Shown here: positions 20,922-25,972 of the stretch, one piece after another | How positions within the stretch are numbered: the stretch's first letter is position 1 | Layout: every line of letters starts with the position of its first letter | NCBI GenBank assembly: GCA_017451665.1 | Contig: JAFTNX010000001.1 | Location: 1-25,972 of the forward strand | Source: Oscillospiraceae bacterium | GTDB lineage: Bacteria; Bacillota; Clostridia; Oscillospirales; Ruminococcaceae | DNA length: 25,972 nt | Direction: 5' to 3' | Translations under genes and position numbers: made by a program | Notes under the pieces: generated by a model | What the model was told of the DNA's origin: nothing | Seen by the model: the letters and a program-made list of their open reading frames with translations, nothing else | The model's database searches: none

Positions 20922-21635
20922 CTATTTTTCGGCACTTTCCGTCAATTTTTTAATATTCTCAGGCATAGCGACCTTCCCGACGCTATCCCTTTGTGAAATC
21001 ACCATTTTGTAGTGATACTGTGTGGTTTCACCATCTTTTTGGTATTCAGAACATTCCTCAAAATGAGTAAGCGTATCCTCTTTATCAAAATAAAAGTTCA
21101 CCGAGAAATATGTAAGTTCACCGAGATTATCTTCGCCGTTTATAACTGACGGTTCGTATTCATAGGCATAGCAAACGCCATTCTCATCTTCGGACTTATT
21201 CGTCTTGGCAACCTTAGCAGGTACAAAATAGAGATACTCATCATCGGTCATGGGATAACGGAAGTCATAGGTATATGCGTCATAATTAACACTCCCCTTT
21301 GAAACCTTTGTGACTTCGCCGTTTTCAAAGGTGTATGTTTCATAACCGTTGCAGTACTGTTCGTAAGGTTCGCCTTCTGAAACGCCTGTCAGGGAATAAA
21401 GCAGAATTCCCACCTCATCGTATTTGAAGGTCAATGTCTGTTCAATCTCATTTGTGTTGACGTTCCACACCTCAACGACACCACTATGAAGCTTTGAAAA
21501 ATCCTCTCTGGCTTTTTCAACTTCGCTCTGCCCTTCAACCGTATTTTTTTCACAGGCTGTAAGGCAAATCAGTGTTATCCCTATTATAAATAGTATATTT
21601 CCCAGATTTTGTAATTTTTTAACCATTTTTGTCAT
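20922..21635 (-). CDS. Predicted lipoprotein of unknown function
   Basis: A 237-residue protein with a lipoprotein signal: basic N-terminus, hydrophobic core LFIIGITLICL (about 15-25) and lipobox LTAC with the lipidated Cys28, followed by Glu at +2, so it should be anchored on the outer face of the membrane. The mature part is acidic and rich in Tyr, Glu and Asp, with alternating short strands (for example TLTFKYDE, YETYTFENGEV, YDAYTYDFRYP, YFSVNFYFDKEDTL), suggesting an all-beta fold. I do not recognise the family. It starts 3 bases after the DUF4321-like gene with no clear ribosome binding site of its own, so it is probably translated by coupling. Confidence 0.8.
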   Translation of the reverse strand: MTKMVKKLQNLGNILFIIGITLICLTACEKNTVEGQSEVEKAREDFSKLHSGVVEVWNVNTNEIEQTLTFKYDEVGILLYSLTGVSEGEPYEQYCNGYETYTFENGEVTKVSKGSVNYDAYTYDFRYPMTDDEYLYFVPAKVAKTNKSEDENGVCYAYEYEPSVINGEDNLGELTYFSVNFYFDKEDTLTHFEECSEYQKDGETTQYHYKMVISQRDSVGKVAMPENIKKLTESAEK

Positions 21636-21638
21636 AAT

Positions 21639-21908
21639 TTACAGGTTTTTGCAGGTTTTACAGAACACAAAAATTGAAAGTGCGATAGTGAAAATCTGTG
21701 CAATAGTAACATTGATAACAAAACCGATAGTAAACGTAACAATCATAAGGTCAAGAGTGACAGGACTTGTAATTCCTACACTTTTTCCCCATGCGAGCCA
21801 GTCAAGGCCATTTTTTCCGTCACAGATATGGCTGATAAAAGCCCCGAGAACAGCTCCTGCCAGCAGGAAAAATATAAAAGCGATAGTTTTTTTAAGATTT
21901 TTACCCAT
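21639..21908 (-). CDS. Small membrane protein, DUF4321-like
   Basis: An 89-residue protein with two or three hydrophobic segments (about 9-26, 50-68 and 70-84). The pattern WLAWGKSVGITSPVTLDL followed by a hydrophobic TIGFVINVTIAQI stretch resembles the DUF4321 family, small Firmicutes proteins of unknown function. The assignment rests on recall of the family pattern. It lies just after the yabR terminator with an AAAAGGACG ribosome binding site and no room for a new promoter, so expression may depend on readthrough or a promoter inside yabR. It is coupled to the lipoprotein gene. Confidence 0.75.
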   Translation of the reverse strand: MGKNLKKTIAFIFFLLAGAVLGAFISHICDGKNGLDWLAWGKSVGITSPVTLDLMIVTFTIGFVINVTIAQIFTIALSIFVFCKTCKNL

Positions 21909-21935
21909 AAAAGCACGTCCTTTTCTTAAACAATA

Positions 21936-21961
21936 AAGGCGAAAACCGAAGCTTTCGCCTT
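21936..21961 (-). terminator. Intrinsic terminator after yabR with UUCG tetraloop
   Basis: AAGGCGAAAGC and GTTTTCGCCTT form an 11-bp stem (one G-U) closed by a C-UUCG-G tetraloop, followed by TATTGTTT. It begins 10 bases after the yabR stop. Confidence 0.8.
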
Positions 21962-21971
21962 GTTTTTAAAA

Positions 21972-22487
21972 TTATTTTCTTCTTGCGCCTGTTCTTCTCT
22001 TATTATCCTGAATTCTCTTTAAATCAGAAAATTTCTCTTCACTTGTCTGTTTAAAGCGATTGAGCATATCCTCAAAGGAGTTATCCTTTGGCTGACTTCC
22101 CACGCTGTCAAACTCAGGCGGAGGCATACTTGCATCTCTTGGCTGTGAAACATTCTTCTTAAAGCCTTTGTTTCTGTCAAAGCTTCTCTGACCGTTTCCC
22201 TTATCAAAGCCCTTGCCGTTCCTGTCGCCGAAATTCTTCTTTGGTCTTTCAGGTGCAGGCATAGCCTTTTTGATTGAAAGGCTGATTTTTCCTTCCTCAG
22301 AAATTCCGATAACCTTGACCTTGACCTCCTGACCCACTGTAAGGTGGTCTTTAATTTCGCTGACGTATGTATTGGAAATCTCAGAAATATGTACCATTCC
22401 TGTTTTTCCCTCAACCTCAACAAAAGCTCCGAATTTAGTAATCTCCGTTACCTTGCCTTCATAAATGTTTCCAATCTCAAGCTGCAT
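21972..22487 (-). CDS. yabR: S1 RNA-binding domain protein, YabR-like
   Basis: A 171-residue protein with one S1/OB domain at about 1-72 (LEIGNIYEGKVTEITKFGAFVEV, GMVHISEIS, VGQEVKVKVIG, GKISLSIK) like that of polynucleotide phosphorylase, then a low-complexity basic tail rich in Asp, Asn, Gly, Lys and Arg, probably disordered, ending RRTGARRK. The order divIC-yabR matches B. subtilis. The start is the ATG preceded by GAGGGGAAA; an upstream TTG in frame would place that site inside the gene. The exact role is unknown; RNA or ribosome binding is expected. Confidence 0.88.
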   Translation of the reverse strand: MQLEIGNIYEGKVTEITKFGAFVEVEGKTGMVHISEISNTYVSEIKDHLTVGQEVKVKVIGISEEGKISLSIKKAMPAPERPKKNFGDRNGKGFDKGNGQRSFDRNKGFKKNVSQPRDASMPPPEFDSVGSQPKDNSFEDMLNRFKQTSEEKFSDLKRIQDNKRRTGARRK

Positions 22488-22520
22488 AAAAATTTCTTTT
22501 CCCCTCAAATTTATTAAAAA

Positions 22521-22534
22521 CCGTAATCATACGG
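22521..22534 (-). terminator. Weak hairpin with T-run between divIC and yabR
   Basis: CCGTA-TGAT-TACGG followed by TTTTT on the transcribed strand. The stem is only 5 bp, so at most partial termination, lowering yabR relative to divIC, is likely. Confidence 0.3.
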
Positions 22535-22544
22535 CAAAAAATCC

Positions 22545-22871
22545 TTAGTTTCCGCTCATAGCGTAATATCTTCTCTCATTTGCATAGCCGTAACCCATTC
22601 TTTCGATAGCTATACGTTCCATATACGCTTTTTCGTCCTCAGCGCTCAGAAGTCTGACATACTCGTCGTTTATCTGTTCAGCCTCAGTAATCTCGTCACG
22701 GATAAGCTGAAGCTCTGTTTCCCTTTCAGAAATTTCAGCCTGCTGAGTAATAATACTGATTACTGCATAAATAACCAGAAATACGATAACAAAAGTAAAT
22801 GCAGCATTAACAAGACCTGCATTTTTTCTCTTTGGCTTTTTCTTTACAGTCATGTCTGTCTGTTCTGTCAC
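22545..22871 (-). CDS. divIC: Septum formation initiator, DivIC/FtsB family
   Basis: A 108-residue bitopic membrane protein: basic cytoplasmic N-terminus (KKKPKRKN), one transmembrane helix (about 22-42), then a coiled coil (QQAEISERETELQLIRDEITEAEQ) and the short extracellular end with AYMERIAIERMGYGYANE, as in FtsB/DivIC. It works with FtsL and DivIB in the divisome. The start is GTG, with AAGGAAG about 8 bases upstream. It has a perfect-consensus vegetative promoter of its own at the end of yabQ. Confidence 0.88.
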   Translation of the reverse strand: MTEQTDMTVKKKPKRKNAGLVNAAFTFVIVFLVIYAVISIITQQAEISERETELQLIRDEITEAEQINDEYVRLLSAEDEKAYMERIAIERMGYGYANERRYYAMSGN

Positions 22872-22927
22872 GAAATCACTTCCTTACGTTTTTGTTGTCT
22901 TTTTCTCTCTTTTTTACCTAATTACAC

Positions 22928-22956
22928 ATTATAATTATACACCTAATTGTTGTCAA
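22928..22956 (-). promoter_or_regulatory. Perfect-consensus sigma-A promoter of divIC
   Basis: TTGACA (22951-22956), a 17-base spacer and TATAAT (22928-22933) on the minus strand, with a second TATAAT in the spacer. The -35 lies inside the last codons of yabQ. Transcription would begin about 50 bases before the divIC GTG. Confidence 0.8.
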
Positions 22957-23431
22957 CTTTCAAGTGCTTTTTTCGACTTTTTTCGCTTTTTTGAAATCTT
23001 TTGGACTTTTGCACAAATACAGCCCTTGTTTTCGTTAATTTTTCACGAAAACCTATTAAAACCGGAGAAAAAACTCTCTTAAAAATTGGCTCAAAAAACC
23101 ATTTTTTAATAAAGAACACGATTTTTCTCACAAAAAACACCACAACATTCCCGGCTGTAAAGCGAAAAGCCATAAAACCTGCCACATTTCCCACAAGCAC
23201 AAAAAGTCTGAGCTGTCCCCTCACCAGCTCCATTGAAAAAACAAAAAAGCACAGGCTCGCAAAAAGCATATACAAAAAATCTTCCACAAAAACCATTATT
23301 CTGTTATGCTTAACCACTGCCCTGACAACTCTCACCACATCATAAACTGCCCCGAAAAACACGCCCAGCAGACAGGCACAACCGAATATCCAAAGCTCTT
23401 CCTTGGTGTTAAAAAATACCTCTGTACTCAA
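22943..23431 (-). CDS. yabQ: Spore cortex biosynthesis membrane protein YabQ
   Basis: A 162-residue membrane protein with hydrophobic segments at about 12-29 (IFGCACLLGVFFGAVYDVVR, including the GxxYD-R pattern typical of YabQ), 44-63 and 68-90, then a strongly basic C-terminal tail. In B. subtilis YabQ is needed for spore cortex formation and localises to the forespore membrane. The start is TTG with an AAGGAG site just upstream. It follows yabP by 11 bases, as in B. subtilis. Confidence 0.85.
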   Translation of the reverse strand: MSTEVFFNTKEELWIFGCACLLGVFFGAVYDVVRVVRAVVKHNRIMVFVEDFLYMLFASLCFFVFSMELVRGQLRLFVLVGNVAGFMAFRFTAGNVVVFFVRKIVFFIKKWFFEPIFKRVFSPVLIGFREKLTKTRAVFVQKSKRFQKSEKSRKKHLKVDNN

Positions 23432-23442
23432 AGCAGACTCCT

Positions 23443-23718
23443 TTACTTAAACAGCTTTCCCAACAAATTAGCCTTTTTGTTTCTGTCCTTATCGCCATAA
23501 ATCACTGCACAAATGTCCCCTTCAACCGACAAATCCCCCGTTTCCACATTCATAACGTTGATATGTAGCTTTTTTCCCTTGATGATAAGCTCACCCAACT
23601 GGGTATACAATAAAATTGACCCCTCATCAAAGTTGTCAACATCTGTAACCCCCGTAAGCACGAGATTCTTTCGGTTTTCCAGAATTAAATTGTGTCTTCC
23701 CTGACCTGTATCAAGCAT
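23443..23718 (-). CDS. yabP: Sporulation protein YabP
   Basis: A 91-residue soluble protein of the YabP/YqfC family: HNLILENRKNLVLTGVTDVDNFDEGSILLYTQLGELIIKGKKLHI followed by NVETGDLSVEGDICAVIYGD and a basic end. YabP is made in the mother cell under SigE in B. subtilis. Two ATGs are close together; the second (23718) is chosen because it lies 7 bases from AAAGGAGA, whereas the first nearly touches that site. First gene of yabP-yabQ-divIC-yabR and divergent from the alpha-galactosidase. Confidence 0.9.
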   Translation of the reverse strand: MLDTGQGRHNLILENRKNLVLTGVTDVDNFDEGSILLYTQLGELIIKGKKLHINVMNVETGDLSVEGDICAVIYGDKDRNKKANLLGKLFK

Positions 23719-23771
23719 AACCATTCTCCTTTCAAAAAACGCTCTTTAAAATTCTATTCACTGTTACAAGC

Positions 23772-23802
23772 TATGTATTCATTCATAAAAAACTTAATTT
23801 AT
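23772..23802 (-). promoter_or_regulatory. Possible SigE-type promoter of yabP
   Basis: GAATACATA (23772-23780) matches 7 of 9 positions of the B. subtilis SigE -10 pattern, with ATAAATT (23796-23802) 15 bases upstream as a poor -35. The position, about 55 bases before the yabP start, is suitable. The match is weak. Confidence 0.3.
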
Positions 23803-23822
23803 ATTTACCAAAATGATACAAT

Positions 23823-23836
23823 TCCAAACGTTTTCG
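23823..23836. promoter_or_regulatory. cre-like / LacI-family-like operator upstream of the alpha-galactosidase
   Basis: TCCAAACGTTTTCG has the AAACGTTT core and fits the CcpA cre pattern except at the two outer positions. It lies 14 bases upstream of the -35, a place more suited to an activator or an accessory repressor site. The central palindrome is only 8 bp. Confidence 0.3.
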
Positions 23837-23850
23837 ATTTTTTCGTTCTC

Positions 23851-23878
23851 TTGAAAATAACTCCCGATGTGTTATAAT
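23851..23878 (+). promoter_or_regulatory. Promoter of the alpha-galactosidase gene
   Basis: TTGAAA (-35), a 16-base spacer and a perfect TATAAT preceded by TGT (extended -10) on the plus strand, 38 bases before the ATG. This is the only plus-strand transcription unit in the window. Confidence 0.75.
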
Positions 23879-23916
23879 TATGATAATGTTAATAAACAGA
23901 CGGAAAGGAAGTTATT

Positions 23917-25972
23917 ATGGGTATTTTTTATAACGAAAAGGAAAAATCTTTCAGACTTGACGCAAAAAACACATCATATATGCTCAAAGTAATCGACGAC
24001 GGCTATCTTGCTCACGTTTACTACGGAAAAAAAGTGCCTGATGAGGATTTGGGATACCTTCTCAGAATGGACGAAATCCCTACACCTATGGTTAAAAACC
24101 GTGAGCGTGGTACTTTTATGGACGCAACTCCATTTGAGTATTCCTGCTTCGGACTTGGCGATTACAGAGAAAGCTGTCTTAAAATCACAGACAAGGACGG
24201 AATGACAACTGTTGATTTGAGATATGTTTCACACAAGATTTATAAAGGAAAGCCAAAGCTCAAGGGACTTCCTGCTACTTTTACAAATAACGACGACGAG
24301 GCTGACACTCTTGAAGTTTTAATGCGTGACAGACACAACGGTCTTGAAGCTACACTTATCTACACAGCTTTTGCTGACCTTGACGTTATCACAAGAAGTA
24401 TTACGCTTAAAAACAACGGAGAATTTCCGATAAACATCACAAGAGTGCTTTCAACATGCGTTGATTTTGACCACGACAAGTTTGATATGATTACTCTTAA
24501 CGGCTCATGGGCGAGAGAACGTCACATCGAACGTGCACCTCTCCACCACGGAAAACAGCTTATCGACTCAATCAAGGGCGAAAGCTCACATCAGAACAAT
24601 CCTTTTGTGGCACTTGTTTCTAACAACGCTGACGAGGATATGGGCGAGGCTTATGGCTTTAACTTTGTTTATTCAGGAAATTTCTTTGCACAGGCTGAAG
24701 TTACACAGCACAAGAAAACACGTTTTGTTATGGGTATAAACCCACTTGACTTTGCCTGGCTTTTAGGTGTTGGTGAAGAATTTGTTGCACCTGAGGCTGT
24801 TATGGTTTATTCTGATGAGGGTATTGGTAAAATGTCAAGAACATTCCACGACCTTTACAGACAAAATCTCATAAGAGGCGAATACAAGGACAAGCGCAGA
24901 CCTATTCTCATTAACAACTGGGAAGCTACATATTTTAATTTTGACACAGAAAAACTCATTGCTATTGCAAAACAGGCGTCACAGCTTGGAATTGAAATGC
25001 TTGTTACGGACGACGGATGGTTTGGCCACAGAGAAAGCGAGAATTCCTCACTGGGCGACTGGTTTGTAAACGAAAATAAAATCAAGGGTGGGCTTAAATA
25101 CCTTGTTGATGAGGTAAACAAGCTTGGAATGAAGTTCGGTATCTGGTTTGAACCTGAAATGATTTCACCTGACAGCGAGCTTTACAAGGCACACCCTGAC
25201 TGGGCTATTCAGATTAAGGGACGTGAGCTTACACAGTCAAGAGAACAGTACGTTCTTGACTATTCAAGAAAAGAAGTCCGTGACCACATCTACGGAATGA
25301 TGAGAAAAATCCTAGACAGTGCAAACATTGAATACATCAAGTGGGATATGAACAGACAGATTACTGAGCCCGGTTCTATGGACCTCCCACCTGAAAGACA
25401 GAGAGAAATCTGGCACAGATACGTTCTTGGGGTTTATGACCTTATGGAAAGACTTACAACAGATTATCCTCACATTCTTTTGGAAAACTGCTCAGGTGGT
25501 GGCGCAAGATTTGACGCAGGTATGCTCTATTACAGCCCACAAATCTGGACTTCTGACGACACAGACGCTATCGAAAGACTTAAAATCCAGCACGGAACAT
25601 CAATGTGCTATCCTTGTTCAGCTATGGGCGCACACGTTTCTGACTGCCCTAACCACTCGGTTGGCAGAAACACACCTTTCAAGACAAGAGGCCACGTTGC
25701 TATGGTGGGAACATTCGGCTATGAGCTTGATGTAACAAGAATTCCTGAGGCTGACAGAAATATGATTCCTGCACAGATTGAAGAATTCAACAAATACAAC
25801 AAGCTTGTAAGAACAGGCGACCACTATCGTATCGGTAATACCTTTGAAAATATCGAATGGGACGCTTGGATGTTTGTTTCAAAGGATAAGAGCGAAGCAC
25901 TTTTTGAATTTGTTCAGGTGCTTTCAAGACCAAATTACCATTCAAGAAGAATTAAGCTCAAGGGACTTGACC
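23917..25972 (+). CDS. Alpha-galactosidase, glycoside hydrolase family 36 (3' end cut off)
   Basis: The open frame gives 685 residues to the window edge; intact enzymes of this type are about 730, so little is missing. It hydrolyses terminal alpha-1,6-galactose from melibiose, raffinose-family sugars or galactomannan fragments. No signal peptide is present, so it is intracellular. The N-terminal beta-sandwich runs to about residue 320. The (beta/alpha)8 barrel has TDDGWFG with Asp365/Asp366, KFGIWFEPEM, YIKWDMNR with nucleophile Asp477, ENCSGGGARFD, and WTSDDTDA with acid/base Asp547 (or 548). The ATG has a GGAAAGGAAG site. It is transcribed away from yabP with its own promoter. Confidence 0.93.
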   Translation, partial: MGIFYNEKEKSFRLDAKNTSYMLKVIDDGYLAHVYYGKKVPDEDLGYLLRMDEIPTPMVKNRERGTFMDATPFEYSCFGLGDYRESCLKITDKDGMTTVDLRYVSHKIYKGKPKLKGLPATFTNNDDEADTLEVLMRDRHNGLEATLIYTAFADLDVITRSITLKNNGEFPINITRVLSTCVDFDHDKFDMITLNGSWARERHIERAPLHHGKQLIDSIKGESSHQNNPFVALVSNNADEDMGEAYGFNFVYSGNFFAQAEVTQHKKTRFVMGINPLDFAWLLGVGEEFVAPEAVMVYSDEGIGKMSRTFHDLYRQNLIRGEYKDKRRPILINNWEATYFNFDTEKLIAIAKQASQLGIEMLVTDDGWFGHRESENSSLGDWFVNENKIKGGLKYLVDEVNKLGMKFGIWFEPEMISPDSELYKAHPDWAIQIKGRELTQSREQYVLDYSRKEVRDHIYGMMRKILDSANIEYIKWDMNRQITEPGSMDLPPERQREIWHRYVLGVYDLMERLTTDYPHILLENCSGGGARFDAGMLYYSPQIWTSDDTDAIERLKIQHGTSMCYPCSAMGAHVSDCPNHSVGRNTPFKTRGHVAMVGTFGYELDVTRIPEADRNMIPAQIEEFNKYNKLVRTGDHYRIGNTFENIEWDAWMFVSKDKSEALFEFVQVLSRPNYHSRRIKLKGLD

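Overview
The window reads as a chromosomal segment of a low-to-moderate-GC, spore-forming Clostridia bacterium, most like the Ruminococcus/Oscillospiraceae group. The basis is the canonical Firmicutes S10-spc-alpha gene order, a KOW-domain gene between map and infA, zinc-type S14 and L36, the sporulation genes yabP/yabQ beside divIC and yabR, strong AGGAGG-type ribosome binding sites, and TTG/GTG starts. The lineage is inferred from content, not from a search.

Layout, with everything on the minus strand except the last gene. (1) 1-2225: a sugar-phosphate operon with a FucA-like class II aldolase, a RhaB-type FGGY kinase and the first codons of a third gene that runs off the edge. A candidate promoter overlapped by a long inverted repeat lies upstream. 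(2) 2226-2713: a non-coding stretch full of perfect and near-perfect dyads. (3) 2714-4587: a two-gene operon with purine nucleoside phosphorylase translationally overlapping an mtnA-like aldose-1-phosphate isomerase. mtnA is full length but carries one in-frame TAA. (4) 4650-20825: the complete S10-spc-alpha ribosomal superoperon, from a promoter near 20.8 kb to a strong terminator near 4.65 kb. It encodes r-proteins, SecY, adenylate kinase, methionine aminopeptidase, a KOW protein, IF-1 and RNA polymerase alpha. adk also has a single in-frame TAA, which is surprising for an essential gene. (5) 20922-21908: an unrecognised lipoprotein and a DUF4321-like membrane protein. (6) 21936-23718: yabP-yabQ-divIC-yabR, with a perfect-consensus vegetative promoter in front of divIC and a UUCG-loop terminator at the end. 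(7) 23851-25972: a divergent GH36 alpha-galactosidase with its own promoter, cut by the window edge.

The r-protein region is standard in gene content, but its spacers are unusually structured. The rpsJ leader of about 400 nt has a series of hairpins and a near-ideal intrinsic terminator between promoter and rpsJ, which suggests transcription attenuation of the whole superoperon. Smaller dyads sit in front of rplC, rplB, rplN, infA, rpsD and rpoA.

The most interesting metabolic reading is that PNP, the MtnA-like isomerase and the FucA-like aldolase together supply the steps of a DHAP-forming 5-deoxyribose/methylthioribose salvage route. The PNP has the Asn expected of a 6-oxopurine enzyme, so the route would need deaminated nucleosides, and the kinase neighbour equally supports fucose/rhamnose use by the aldolase operon. 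I see no phage, insertion sequence, CRISPR array, tRNA or rRNA. Apart from the two interrupted genes, the coding regions look intact.
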